Assembly (NCBI GenBank): GCA_003344405.1
Contig: NOWV01000300.1
Location: 1 to 58,738, forward strand
Length of the DNA: 58,738 bases
Direction of reading: 5' to 3'
DNA from: Trichoplax sp. H2
Lineage: Eukaryota; Placozoa; Uniplacotomia; Trichoplacea
The notes beneath the pieces were generated by a model that had not been told where the DNA came from, ran no database searches, and saw only the letters and a list, made by a program, of their open reading frames with translations. Shown here piece after piece: positions 24,008 to 39,400 of the stretch (the first letter of the stretch is position 1; each line of letters begins with the position of its first letter). The translations under genes were made by a program, and so were the position numbers.

Positions 24008-27000
24008 TTAATTTCCTAATTCTCTGGAACGATTGCATGACTCTAAAACAGCATCGATTAGGGCCCCTCTAAATCCATTCTTCTCTAATGTATGAACCGC
24101 AGCAATAGTGGTACCACCAGGAGAACAAACTTCATCCTTCAACTAGAATGAAATAATAATATATTCTATTTCAATACACATTTACGTCAACTATGCATCT
24201 ATCCAATTTAAGGACTTTTACTGATGATTCAATAAGAATGTAGTAAACAAATATTTCAAAATAAAAAATGGCTGACTAATACGAATAATTCCTGTCTTTA
24301 ACATGGCATGATCAGGTGCTATTCAATACCTCAGCTGGATGTGCACCAATTTCCATTACCATTTTTCCAGCACCCTATCCAATAAACATTTATATTGCAG
24401 ATATGTTATCACCTTTGGTCAATTATTCAAATTCGCTATCTGTACTCTAACTAGCAATAAGACTATTAATTTTTATTGGTCTTGTTATGATCTAGAATAT
24501 AGATTATATGGTATCATACACTGCCTACAAGTGAGATAACGTACCAATAGAGTCTGTGCAGCTAATTTTAAGGCTAAATGACGTGGTAAACCAGCTTTAA
24601 CACCACCATCAGCCAATGCTTCTATGGCTACGAACATCTATTAATTTATGATTTAATAAATAAAGGAGTAAAATTAAAATTTAGAATAAATTTTAAAGCC
24701 TATAATCAACGACAATTGTGCCACAAATTGATTTGAAATAAATTTTTAGAAGAAGTGATGCTACGAGTGTAACATCATTTATACAGTGGATAGTGTAAAG
24801 TTTACCTAATTAGAATCTTAAATAAATATTGTGCCGAATTTGGACATCAGGAAATAGTTGTGATTATATACGAGTATGCACGTAAGTCACTACTTTGTCC
24901 AACAGACTCATTAAAATTTAAATTAATGCTTATTGTTTTCAACTATAGTTTCAACGAGTTAGCTTAATAATAGTAACTAAACAATTCGTTAGTTTACAGA
25001 TCGAAATTAGAGTAACGATTTATCTTTGTCTAATATGGTTATACGTGTACCGCGTTGATTACTCAGCTACTAAGGAGGCTTGATTTAATTAACAAAGCCT
25101 TACAAATTGCAATGATTCATTACAGCGATACACAGTATATGATACAGAAAATGCTAAGGTTGATCAATCAAAGTACGAGGTGATTTCATTTCAATATCTT
25201 ACATAAGCTGGTCCACTTCCGCTAACACCAACAACGGCGTCTATAAGTGATTCCGGCACTTTTTCGCATAAGCCAACAGCTGACATTAACTTATTTACAG
25301 TTTCGGCGTCCCTAGATTGTGCATAGGTACCAAGGGAATAAGCAGAGGCTCCAGCACCGACCAAACATGGAGTATTGGGCATAACTCGTACAACTCTTGT
25401 TCCGTTCGGTAAGGGCTATAAGTAAGTAAAAGTTGGGCTCTAATTTATATGCTCCAATTCACTGTCATTTAGCTGATTAGGCTAATACAAATTGCTTCAA
25501 GTCAATCAAAAAATCAATGCATACTCAATTGCCATTCAGATTTCAAGAAAGAGATTTGTACATATATACAGTACACACATTTTAAACATCCATTCACGCA
25601 ATTTTTACTGTAATAACAACTATCAATTCTAAACTCTGTTTATTCATATTCTTTAATGACATACATCTTCTATTGCCGGTATTCGTATACCAGCAGCAAC
25701 GGAAATAATTAGGTTCTCGCTTCTAATAACCGGAGCGATCTCTTTCAGGACTTGTGATACGATATTCGGCTTAACGGCAACGATTATGACGTCATTTTTG
25801 CGTACAATGTCTTTGTTATTAGTAGTAACGTTGATATTATTAATTTTTTCCTAAGCAAAAGAATATAGTGGAAGGCGGTACAATGAGAACAATTAAGAAA
25901 TAAAACAAACAATGCAGATTACTACTCCGACCTATAGTACTTGGCAGTACAAATCTGTTGTATATAATTGTTTAAAATAAAATGCACATGCCATTCTAAA
26001 GCATTAACTATTGCATTCAAAGTACAATGTGACGACGCATCCTGCTAACATGAGAAAATTATATTTTCCATGGTCAAGAGGATACATCCAGGTTTCGTTG
26101 GAAACTTAAGGATTTGATAGGCTTAGATTATTCCGAGTTATGTGGCATGGCTCGACGTACAAGTATTACACTATACTATGGTAGATGGAGATTGTAATCT
26201 ACAATAGTATATGAATGTTGTTTCGTAATAGAAGAAGTGCAGTACTGTAGTGCGGTAAAGTCAAAAGCGTACTTCTGCATACCATATATGAATGCAGTAT
26301 AAACAAATAAGATTTAGAACAATCCGAGATTGCATCAGAACTTTATTGTTACAGAATTGTACCGGCGTGACGTCCCTGGTGCGGTACCGCGGAGTCACCT
26401 AAATAACTCAAATCAGGTAGGGGATTGAACTTGGTTCAATGTAAAGTCTATTTTAATCACGGCTAACGCTTAGTTGATTATAATTATAATCAAGGTGGTA
26501 TACCCTATTCACTTTTGCAACACTGTATCAGATTACAGCTTCATTTAGACCGCTATCGCCTTGTCAATGTTGTACTATATAATCTACTGTATTGTATAGT
26601 AAAATCATGTCAAATACAAATTTACCAGGAAAAGTGAAGTCACCACCATCGTGAGCATTAATTAAGGTATTATGTAGTATGTACAATAACCTATTAAACA
26701 AGGATTACTGTAGTCAACAGCTAGAGATATGATCCGAACACAGTCAATGGCTTATCGTTGTACCCTGCAACTACAGTACGTACAACACGTGCTAGAAAAA
26801 ATTACCTTAATTCCTTGGAGCGACTCCATTGAAGGGGCACTGGCAAATAATTTGTCTACAGAAGCTACTCCTTTAAAAATTAATTAAATAAAATAAAAGG
26901 ATAGATCAGTTTAATGCTGCTATCATACATAATTGTAATATTATCGATCTTTCACATTGATATTCTTTTCTGGCTTACTGTACGTGGTACGGTATCGTAT

Positions 27001-27458
27001 TATTCAAAAGAAGCAATCCATACAAAAATGAACATCCAGTGGACACTGATACTGTACTAATAGTAAAGGAGTAGGTAATTACTATTATTTTGATGATGAA
27101 AACAGTATAATCATCCTAGACGTCCATAGAACACGTTAGAACATTGTAGGCAGTCTACCGTAAAATAGCTTTATTTCTTAATGATATTTTATTTCCAAAT
27201 CAGTAAAACGTCGCAAAATCAAGCTAGCTCCCTTGATTGAATGATTATTTTATGTCAACTGAACAATGTAATGTGAAGTATGAATGCTATGCGGCGTAAA
27301 AAAAAAAAAAAGGAATCCATTGACAGTATAATGATTCAAATTGTTTATATATCCTTACTAGATGCGATAAATCCACTAGCAAGAGCTTGTGCCATTTTGC
27401 CAGCTCCAATGAATCCAATGGTCATGTCTTTTAAATCGGCCGGGCTTGATTGACTCAT
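24008..27458 (-). CDS. PYCR: Pyrroline-5-carboxylate reductase
   Basis: Seven exons (minus): 27458-27359, 26870-26806, 25850-25665, 25415-25203, 24637-24545, 24374-24330, 24142-24008; 837 nt, 278 aa. It reduces delta-1-pyrroline-5-carboxylate to proline using NAD(P)H, the last step of proline synthesis. Rossmann fold: [17 protein letters not shown] at residues 14-30, then [15 protein letters not shown] and [11 protein letters not shown]. The C-terminal catalytic and dimerisation domain has the P5CR signature: [39 protein letters not shown], and [26 protein letters not shown]. No targeting peptide is visible at the N-terminus ([12 protein letters not shown]), and length and ends look closer to the cytosolic PYCR3 type than to mitochondrial PYCR1/2; that is inference. 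The larger introns carry GTAC-type repeats. Confidence 0.96.
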
Positions 27459-30400
27459 TCTTTGGCAAGCTTTTATATACGCGTAAGAAGAGAAAATTTA
27501 CCTTGGATTAACAAAAGTGAAAGTTCGTGGAGTGCAATGCACTGTACACTGTACAGTACAGTAAAAAGGCGTCTACAGACTACAGTACCAGAACTACTGT
27601 CTGTACTGTACACTGTATAGCACAGTACTGTACTTTAAGGGGGAAAATGGGACCCAAAGCTGCACTTGTGTGGAACGTAGGCGATTCACGAATACTGTAC
27701 AGTACATTTCGGACAGAAGGACTTTTCTGATCGAAAAATGCTTACTTAATAAATACAGTACAGTACTGTATAGCAGAACTTAGTAACGGACAGATTCAAC
27801 GTAATATTATTACTTACAGTAATTTAGAAAAAATTAGTCACATTTAAAATCGATCATCTCCATACTTAAAGTACTGTCATAACGAGGTGTTTGGCACAAT
27901 ATTTTGACGAGATGATGCACTGTATAATATATAATATGTATAGGTTGCGGCCAATGTTCGAAGTGGGCCCATATGTGGAAACACTACAAGACTAATAGAA
28001 CTAATAGAGAATGGAAAATTTTCTCTGTCCAACATTACTGATATTGTACTGTATGTAGAGATCTTGATACGGATACAGTACAGTAAAACGTAGGAAATGG
28101 GACGAAAAGTGCCACTCGTCAGTATACAGTGTACAGTATTTAGAATACAGTATACTGTATATTGTAGCAATGTACTGTACATTGTAGGGTACTGATGCAG
28201 AAAGATATACCAAATTATGCGGCTATACTAATTTGGCGTTTTTGCTTGTCTCCTACGAGAGGTAAGGTAGCGACTACAAGGAAGAAATAATCAGCTTTCC
28301 ATGCATGTCTCATAAACTGCATCTGAACTAGTTCAATGCCCATATGTATTTCTATACCTATGGTAGAAAACTTATTGTAAAGAAACTGTTCATCAGCTCA
28401 TGCATGACAGAATGAAGAAGGCATCCTATTAAAAAACCAAGTACCATACACAGTACAGTATACTGTAATGCAGTCAGTACCTTACTCCACAGGTACAGGT
28501 ACGTTTGTACTGTACTGTACAGTGTACAGTACTGTCTGTACATGACTACAAGTGTCTACAACCATGACTATGCATTATGCATTATATCCCCGATCGTTGC
28601 AACGATTAGAGTTACTAGTCCTTGGATTAACGTAGCGATTGATAAACGAAACGAAATTTTATAAATTTTAAGTGAACTTACCGTATGAACTTTAAATAAG
28701 AAAGAAATTGAAAAGATAATGCTGTTCTAAGCACCGATTAACGTGTAGCGGCAATTAACACCCTCCTACGGCTTCAAAGCTTTACGAAAATGGGATCAAC
28801 ACATATGATGAGTGTGACACTGTCGGGTGAAAGTCACAGTGAAAATTACGCTCACTCTACAGTGTACAGTACAGTATACTGTACAGCCTGATACAGATTC
28901 ACTACTGTATGTACAGTACACTACTTTAAGTACTGTACTGTACTGTACACTGCACAATGCAACTACTTGAGCTCTTTGAATTAATTAATCTACAGTACAG
29001 TACTGTACGGCAATAAATATAAGACGGACGGACTTTTCATACCAATGACTAGCGATGAGACCGTAAATGTCGAAAAATTACTACTTACTATACAGTAGTA
29101 TGAATTAGAGAATTGCATTGTCGGCAAATTGCCAATTTCAAAATCACTGCTTCTAATTTACATAATAGTTATAATCTTATATACAGTAATGGTTTCCCTA
29201 GTAGAATTTAGTAATAGATAACGAGATTCAATGTAATATTACTTCATTTCAGAAGAAAATCAGTCAATTCAAAATCAACCGTCTGCATATTTAAATGCTG
29301 TCATAACGAAGTGCAGTATTTGGCCATGGTCATGCACTGTTAGATATTCTGCCTTGTAGACTTGTAGTTCATGCCATGGTTAACCCATTAATGAACTGTA
29401 GGTACTAAAGACCAGCGATGACTAGGTAATGACTGGTTATACGTACACAATATAACAGAGAAGCAATTTCACCAATAAAATAGTAATAATACCCTATCAG
29501 TTTAATACAACGTACTTGCAAGCTAGTCAAAGTTAAAATTACGACTATACTGTATGATATCAATAGCATCTTTCCAATATGATGCGATGCACGCAGCATT
29601 AACAGATTAGATTCAGCTTTTACAAATGATATCTAACAAGACGCATTTCTAAATCCAATAATACAACAGACTATACATTGTCCGTATCCTGTAGTAAAGT
29701 GAATAAAACCACAATAGAAATTTCAAAATTTAAGTAAGCCATCGAAGTATCGCAAATGGAGTCTGTTTTGCGAAGTTCAAAAGGGAGTAAAAAAGATTCA
29801 TCACAGCCAGACTTTGAAAATTTTCACAATTCGAATTAAGCAAGATACACAGTTACACACCATAGCATTATCAGTGTATCATCTCAAATAGCAAACTAAA
29901 TCATGCTAACGCTATTATCGCTTAGCAATTTATATAATCAATCATGAATCATGTAAAGCAGAAATTTCATTAATTTGAAGGAGACCGGTACTGTACCAAT
30001 ACATTGTATAATATTGTACAATACTGTAGATAACTTACTCGTAATACTATACGTTAAATTAAAGCTTCTACCGTACAATAATACGAAAATAATACTGCAA
30101 TTTGCCAATAATCAACGATAATTTGACCAAACATCAAAAAATTTCCCATTATTCAATATAATATCCATTTTTAAGTAATTGTAATACGTAGTTAATGCAA
30201 AGCCGCTTCGGTAGTAGCTATAAACTTCGTGGTATGCTTATTTACATTCAGCTACAAAAAGCTTCTTATCCGCATTCAAAAATTATAAGACATTTAGGAT
30301 CGCTAATGTACTTAAATTGATTTGATTATAAAATTATATATCGATAAATTTAAAATGCATTCATGCAACATGATAGATATTTTTCATCCAATACGAAATA

Positions 30401-30490
30401 TTAAACAGCCCCTATATCTTATAGCACGATCGATTAAAATAGATATGCTTGGGTAACTAATTAATTAACTATGTTTATCCGCAACAAAAA
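27459..30490. repeat. Spacer with diverged duplicated repeat units
   Basis: No gene recognised. GTAC/TACAGTAC words are dense at 27540-27780, 28070-28190, 28440-28560 and 28860-29010. A unit around 27770-27920 (AACTTAGTAA...TCATAACGAGGTG) recurs in diverged form at about 29200-29330 (AATTTAGTAA...TCATAACGAAGTG), and a unit with GGAAAATGGGAC recurs near 27640 and 28095. These look like old copies of one repeat family. The last 500 bp (29990-30490) are plain AT-rich sequence downstream of KIF13. Confidence 0.7.
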
Positions 30491-33400
30491 CTACGCATCT
30501 ATTTCGCCTTTACCGCCATCTTTAAGTAAGGCAACTTTTGCAGAATTTAGGAGAGTTTTAGGATCAGAATTGTCGCTATCCAACACTTCGTAAGATTCAG
30601 ATAAACTATCTAATCCTGAGCGTTTAAAACTGCCTTTAAATTTGTTATTACTATTACCTGTAGAAGTATTAATGCTATTATTATTATTATTATTGTTACT
30701 ATTATTATTATTAATATTATTTATGGGAGACGCAACTTTCGAAAGAGCCGCACCGCTTGGTGAAGTAGCTGAGGCGCTTAATTTACTTGAAGCACTGAAT
30801 TTTTGCGATTTAAGCAAAGTATCAGGAGCAGGCTGAACTAACATTGGTACGCCTTTTGAATTTGTATTCGAATTTAATGAAGTATCAGGAGCAGGACTTA
30901 AAATTTGCGGTAAATGTAGATTGCCTAATGCACTCATATTTCTAGCTCTTCCTGGCAAATGAAGTGACGGGCTTCGTTTACTATAGGCATCACTTGCGTC
31001 GACAGCACCAAACGATTTGCTTCTTTCGGAACGGCCATGCTTACTAACCATGTCTTCTTCGTTATTATCGAACGATAACGATGCGTTTACTTTAGCATGG
31101 TCCGCTATTCGTCTTGCTGCATGCGACGAGCGATCTTGAGTGAATGACGTCCGACGGGTAGTTTGGAGATCCGTAAATGTTTGGCTATTGTAATTCAGCT
31201 AAAAAACAAATCCTTGTTAGATAATGATACAAAAAATATTCTTGATGCACGGAAATAAACTTACTCTAGAAAGGGATCCTCTAACCATTGGGCTACTTCC
31301 GCTATCGACCTAATAAACAAATTTATACCATAGAGGTTTACAGTCTTACACTCTTACTTATGTAGTTAAAGACTTTTATCTTCATTTTTTCCATCTAACT
31401 TTGCTTACCCGTAGTAAATTTGGGGTACTTGAGAATGTTTGCTTTAAAGATTTCCCGGTAGCAGCCAATTTTTCCTTCACAGCAACCTCCTACGAGATTG
31501 AAAATACTATGAAAACCCTTGAAAAGACGTTGTAAATAAAGCTATAGTGTTCTAACCTGTCTAAGCCGATCAACGGCTAAGATATTTTCAACATTAGAGA
31601 CGCCTCTCGTATATTTTCTCAACATGTTACTGCTATCATCGGCATTTTCATCTTCATCACGGGTTACTTCTGTTAAATCATCCACTTCTTCGTCTTCATC
31701 TTCGATATGCTGTAAGATGAAGTAGTTTTACTATCACGTGTAGACAGCATTAAGATAAAAAGTATATTATATTATAAATACTTGGGGAATTCTTGACACC
31801 AATGTATACGTTACACCACAATTATGTCGAGGAGTCTAGTAAATTTGAAATATTATTAAAATAGTACATCAGTTACAAAATTTGAATAATTTATAACTTT
31901 TTTAATAATAGATTTAGACATTTATTACCTGTGTGAAGCGTTTGAATAACGACAAAGTGAAACCTTGTCTCTTTATAATTTTTAAACAAATTCTTTTTCT
32001 TAGCATTAATTCCAGAGGTGCCGGATGGCTCAATTTAATGACAACCTGCGATATTTATCAAGTTAAAATAAAAATAGAGAGGTTCAACATGAAGAACGAT
32101 TTCTGCGATATTAGAAATATCACAGTTTATTACTACAAGTAGATTCATTAATAAAGCTTTTTGTAACTCACAGATAGGATCATATAAACTCTTTCCGAAG
32201 CCGGTGTTAAACGATTAAGGTAGATGGAGTCATGGACAGAGCTGTCCCAGGAATTGATTGTACAACACTAGTTACATTACAAAAAATATCCATTTTTGAA
32301 GGAGAAGCGATGGAAGTACTAGCTGTACTGATAAGGCTACAGTTTATTGTAGATTATATGATATGATACATAATGATCGCACATCTATCTTACCCCATTA
32401 TCTTCATATCTAATAATTGGTAAATCAACGTTGGTATAACGATTTTCCCGGAAAATTGTGCATTGTGCACCAATTGCATCTATCATCTCAGGATCATTAT
32501 TGACAGTTCGTAGGTCATCTATTTAGTAATAAAAATTAATTAACGCAGATACACTTGTACTGTAAGAATCATAGTAAATCATCAAAAACTAATATCCAGT
32601 GACTAGTAGAATATCTTACTGCTTAAATCCATAAATATGACTGGTATAGCATCCTCCATTCCTGGCAAAGGTTTCCTATTTAAAATAGTTTGTATTAAGA
32701 CTAGCATCATTAAATCAGCTTGAACTAAAACAGCTTACCAATCCTCAGCTGGTGGAGCACCAGGGATTCCAGACCCTGGAGTTGGAACCAGGACCGCGTT
32801 ACGTTCTTCTGTGAGAGCGACCCATTCGTCAATCAAGGACGTTTCTCGCAATGCTGAAGCTGGAGATTTATCTAATACACATTACGAAACGAAAATAAGA
32901 AAGAAATTAATTTATGTTTACTACGATATATACAGTACTTTTTCAATTATTTTGTATTATTACCTTTTACGCCAATTAGCGCATGTATTTGTTCATCAAG
33001 GTACTCTCGTTTCTTCATCAAACCAGCTGTCCACTTTTCCCTAAGTCTACAATATCATATTATTTAATCATTAACAGTGTCAGTAGTAGGAATAATTCCG
33101 ATCATCAATTACCTAACAAGATCTTTGTCTTGAAAGCTGTCCATACTCTTTTGCAACTTTGACCTCGAACAGATACTACCCAAACTTACTGACTTTATAG
33201 ACTCAATAGCCAACGGTAGGCCACCACTGTCTTTAACAGTTTTCACTTTTACGAACATACGCCTTGCGAAGCCTTGCCGCAATTGAAAAATTCCTCCGCT
33301 TAAGTTATCGGATCGAGGAAGTACTTCAACCGGGACATATTCACCGTCATCATTAATTTCTAAAATCTCAACCCATAATTCGGCTTGATGTATGTAATCA

Positions 33401-36400
33401 TACCACCTTAATATATAAAAACGAAATTATTCTTCTATTAGGGCTTCAGTTTCTATCTATGAAAAACTGTCCAAAAAGTTTTGTATCCATAGTCACTCTT
33501 TTGAGTAAATGTCTATTTAGTTCATTGCATACTTTTCCTTCAACGTCTTCGGCTTATGCTGTTCAACTTGATCCGCTAATTCATTTGACAATCCACTAAG
33601 GAAACCCGTGCTGCGATGACCCCACACTTCTATTGCTAGGGAGCAGTCAGAACAATAATCCAAGAAATCATCGCTCACTTCGACCGTGAAAACCTACAAA
33701 TCATAAGAACAGCGAAACGAAGCAGATGTTACTCAATCTTTGAAGGACTCAATCAGTAAAAATATAAGAAGAAAACTAGTCTTTCATCTGTCCTAGTGTA
33801 CTTGATTGTAAGACATGGACTCTTATTATTAATTAACAAATCTATTGCTATTATTTTATTTGCAGCGCATTAATTTAGGTTAATGACAGCAGCATTAATC
33901 AATTCAAACTTATTATGCAAAACGTATTTTTTTGCACCTGTCATCGTACAAAAATGAACAAACCTGAGTGTTATTGAATGCAACATCACTAGTCCTTCCT
34001 GCGGTAGATTGCATCGGATTGTTTGGAGGCACAACAGTGCCAGATTTATCCCAGAAAGTATATTGACAAAATACATAGTTTGACATAGTGGATGGCAGCC
34101 CCGAGGCTGATTTAATTTTTATCTATAAATAAAAAAAGATATGTCATTTAAGTAAGCATGAAGTTACTACAGTACGCCTTTATCTATTACCATGCATTGG
34201 ATGGTGTCTCCAACACATAGACCATCATAAGATTCTGATTCCATATCTTGTGCCTCTTCAATAGGATGATTACTTTTAGAATAATAATAATTCAAGAAAT
34301 CCTCGTCTACGTCTCCTGCATTCCCAACGCGATCTCTTCTCAGTTTTGGTTCTATTAAAATTAACCAATAATAAGCTTCTAACCTAACTATTTTTCGACA
34401 GTAATATCTAGTTAGATTTAATTATTACTAAGTAATAATGAGAATTATCGAACCTTCAATTCTATTGATTTCAATAGCTAAATGCCCGACAACCTTCGAA
34501 AGATATCATAAATCATTAGCGCTCACGTATTTAACATATTCAAGGGCACTGTGGTGTATTCAATATGCAACAAAACTTGCTGCTTGCTGTTATAAATAGA
34601 TAGTTTTATAGATTTTTACCTCGCCTTGTTGACTGATTATAGGTGCAGAATAGTCAAGCTTAACATTGTGATGTAAGCATTCCAAAAACACGTTTGCTAC
34701 ACCGATCAGAGAGTGACTTTCTAGTTCATAAAATGGGTCACTACCTTGGTAAGTCTATTGATGAAAAGTTAAAGATTTTATATAGAGCGTAATAAATGTA
34801 AAAGCGTGACATTCTGATAGAATTCCAGCGCATACTGTACCTTTCCAGGCTGACCTTCGTTAACGATTTCATAAAGCTCTCTCATATCAAATATTTTATT
34901 AGCCAGTTTTTCGACGGTCCAAGCTGAACATTTAATTTGAAACAGCTAAGGATTCCAATTCATTGATCGAACAACACTCACTCAAACATTTATTAAAAAT
35001 ATACTCACTTTGTGTTCCTCTCCTCTTATTTCTAACTATAATTGAAACTTCACAACCGAGAACATCTCTCTGAAATAGAAATTTTTATTAAAATATTAAT
35101 CTTGATACCTATTATAAAGTACCATTGTAATGCAAAATAAGACATAGGATAATATACTTCTTTATTCGGGGTAAGACTTGCTGTAGGTATCTAGAACCAA
35201 CAAGAACGATAGTTTAGGGTTCTTCTAATAGATTTTAAGTGTGTATCAGTAGTCAAGGATAGATAAAAAGCATGGCATGTATTCTTATTCCTATGCTTAT
35301 TACTTGTAGAGTAACTTGAAATTCAGTTCCCTTGTTTAATTCTTCGCTAAGCGTATTAGCTTCCCTAGAATTTAATAGCAGCTAGTCCGTAAACTATAAT
35401 TTAAGAATTAAAATTTCTCTATCAGAAAATTAAGTCCGTACCTTGCTAGTGCCTTAGCTTCAAGAAGTTCATCTTGCAATTTCATAAGTCTTTGCTCAAA
35501 AGCGAAATCGCTACAAGAATCGAAGTTTTTAGAGGTGTACTAGTAAGTATCAAAGAATGTAAATAAAATAGTTAAGGTACCTATCTTCGTCCCAGTCCCG
35601 TTGAGATTCTTCGTTATAATTTTCGTCATCGTACACCTCTGCCCTTTCGTAACCATCATTATCTTGATTGAGAATGTTACCATTATTAGTTCGTTGTTCG
35701 TCATAAGTAACATCTGTGTTTTCTGTGCGCTGTACTTCATTATCATTTTCCTTAGAGTCATCGGTGACCTTTACTTCGTGCTTTTCATTTTTGGGCGTTG
35801 AAGAGGCCATTTGATTCCGCAATTGTTCTAACTGCTGTTCGTACATTTCCTTCTGCTTCTGTAAAGCACCTATACAAGAATTATTAAGTCTTAGATAATA
35901 ATTTTCTCATGCATAAAAGTAACTACTTTAACATTATCAAAAGTAGGATAATTCGCGCTAGTTTCATTTAACGCTCATTTCAGTAATAGAAAGCTACCGT
36001 TGTGCAGTATTTAGTTAGTGAACTTAGATACTTTTAACAAACCTTGTTTCTCTTCATGATACTTTTGTTCAATTTCCTTAATCACGTTTTGGACTGGATC
36101 TAAGAAATTTTAAAATTTAATCATTGGCTAAAACAGATACGATAACTACTTTACCAAATTAGGCCATAGGGTTTCAATCGATACCAACCTACGCTTAATT
36201 CCTCCTTAAATACTTCCTTTTGCGCAAAATGATAGTCTACTATGTTCAAGTCTACGTTGTTACCGCCTACGGCTAGAAATGTAATCAAATATAGAATATT
36301 TTAAATGTCAAATAACAGTAATAGTAGCTATCGTATCGTACTGTATATGCTCTACTTACGACGTTGTCTTGTACAATTAAGTTTAAAGAAGTGATTATTT

Positions 36401-39400
36401 CCCCAAACAATGCGATCGCCATTATATAAGAGCATTTCCTCATTGACTATCTTACCATTTACGTAAGTTCTACGAAATAAACAATTCAATTATTTCACTT
36501 TCAACAATAAAAAGACTGTACATACTGTATCTGCATTACTTAGCATTAGGAAATGGCTTTACATATACATCGCCTTCTTTAACGTTTAGTATACAGTGCT
36601 CTGGTTGTATTCCTAAGCCGTTTAACTGTATATCCTGTAAATAAATTTATAACATCACGATTAAAAATTTAGGTACTATAAAGTTAGTACGAGACATGTA
36701 ATATTATAAGAACGAAACTCTAAATCTTACACTAGAGTTTGAGTTTCCAACTGCAGTTACTTCTTTTAAATAATAGACCAACAGTTGATTTAATGAGGGA
36801 TCAGCGTTAAGGTTTACCAAGTAAAATTTGCCATGTTCCAGTGCTATACCAGACGATTGAACAGATATGCCCAAGTTTTGTAGAACTTCTTGTCTTTCCT
36901 ATTTTAAAAAAAAATATTTAAAAAGTTAGAGCGGTTAATTTTAGGTAACATTTGATAAGATCTCCAATACGGTACTGAAACCTGATGTATTCTTTCTGTA
37001 TTTTTGAGTTTTTGCTCCCAAGTCAATGACATTTCTTTCATTAAAGTCTCGCTTTCTGCTAACTTTTCTTTCAAACCAGCAACCTATGAATGGATGCTAA
37101 TTATATTATGCGTATAATAATGAGTTTATTAAAGTGTTCTAACCTCATGTGGATTACCCATCATCTCTCTCTTACTACCAGGTCCTGGTAGACCTGTGCC
37201 GCGCAATTGACTTTTTAGTCGTTCAACTTCTTCGCGCAACTCACGTATAATCTAATTAGATGCGAAAGTGAACAGCCAAGTTACACTATAAAATCCCTCT
37301 AAACTTAGACAGCTGTATTTTAACAACCTTTGCATTTGGATCCTCGTTAACCACGGCATGATTAACGATACGTTTTGCACGATCGGCGTATCTTAACGTA
37401 GATAATGTTTCATCATAATTATCCAACGCTGGGCTAAGTGTTGCTACCATAACAGTTTTACTATTGCCACCCAAATTGTCCTATATAGTATAAAAAAGGT
37501 ATAGAGTTTGTTATATTACTTAAGGCACTAAGAAAGGATATACCACAATTAAAGTCACAATGCTAAAATTGTTACCTTTAGTAACCATGTAAGTACAGAA
37601 TCACGATAAGGTATGAATGGCTTCTTCTTTCCTCCTTCACGTTTGCCCTCCTAGATTTCATCAATTTCTCGAATTAGTAAATATTTAATTATTGAAAGCT
37701 AAGCAATATTTCTTACCACATCCGCTAAAGCGGATATAACCAAGCCCAAAGTGGTTAATGATCTATAGGGGTGAGAAGTATTTAGTGACTGTCACTGTAT
37801 CAAGTATTTATTAATCCAATGATCCTCCTAACTTGTTAATATTACTGCCTTCCTTTAACCGGTCACCAGCTGCGCCAGTTTTGGTTGCTCGTTCACTTCC
37901 AGCCAAATCTACCAAACTCACTTTACTGACTTTTTCTCCAGAAGCCTAAGATTAAAATTTCGAAATGTTTTTTCTAACTTGCTTCATATTACGATGTTTT
38001 ATTAAAACTAGAGTCGATACCCCAGTAGCTTCATCACATATTATTTGGGTTAGAATTAGGTTAAACACAGCATGTGAACGACTTGATTCTGCATTCATGT
38101 TAGTCGCTGCTACAGTTCTTGATTTATTTCCTTCAATCATAAGGTTTTCTATGTCCTATAAGCAAATCAGTATGCGGTATGTATGTTTATCATGAATAAC
38201 AATCTTATATAAGTAACGATTGCAAAACAAGCATAAGAAAAATCAATACTGATAATTTACCTGAAAAGAAGATACTGCTAGTTTCGATAAATTTTCAACA
38301 TAAGGGCCTAAAATTTTATGTTCTCGAACTTTGAGAGGCTTTTTGTGACTGTTTAAGGTAAATGAAATAATTAAACATAAGCTTTACAATGCATTAAATA
38401 TGTAATGAGATCAAATTTACGATCATTAAACTCAATGCTTCTTACTTCGCAGGATTTAATAAGTCACGAACTTTTTCATTGTAAATTTCCATATATGATA
38501 CTTCAACTTTGTAAGTGTAGTCATCTTTTTCGTTCTAAAAAAAGTAAAAAAACAGGATTGCACTCGCGCATTTTGGTTATCCTTTAACTAACTTGACATT
38601 TAACACGTTAATTTGTAAAGACTCCATAGTTTAATATGAACAGCAATAATGACTACTGAAAATAATAAAGCACAAGGGTACCTGTGATATCATTTCGAAT
38701 AATCGATCGCACAGCCTGGGTATGATACCTCTATCTGTATCTGTTCCCATCATAGTATATGATTTACCAGATCCTAAATGGCATCATTTAACATTAAGTA
38801 AATACACACATAATGGCAATATGCATCCTCTGCTAAAGTATGTTCATAGAATAGTTGCACATTATTATTGACAATTCGTTTCGTGAATAATGCTTTGTAG
38901 ATATCTAAATCTTTAAAACTACAGTATTTCAGAAAACGCAAGTAACAGTCTTTATATATTAAACTTGAAATATATAACTTAGCGATAGTTTCAATATTGA
39001 TAGTAATGATCGTAATACCTGTTTGCCCATACGCGAATATACAAGCATTGTATCCAGCAAATGCATTTTCTAGCACGCCAATACCAAGAGAATCGAATAC
39101 AACTTCTTGGCCTGCAAGTTAATAATTTATTCACTTCATATATATGCAAAACTTGATCCATAAAGCAGAATAAATAATATAGAGTAGAAAGCATATCGTA
39201 CTACAGTATATAGAAAACGTCAAATCGAAATTTAAAATCTTGAATAAATTATTGATCATTTTACGTCCAGGTGCATAGTACAGTATTCAATTTATCTTAT
39301 CCAGTACATGCCGAATTACAACAACTTGGAGTATTATCATTACAAATTTAATAATTTGTACTTACTAGAAAATTTATTTTCCTGATCTGGATCCATGGAC

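Noticed and set aside
30642-30836. Leucine-rich frame on the plus strand
   Set aside because: It is the complement of the Asn-codon run in the last KIF13 exon.
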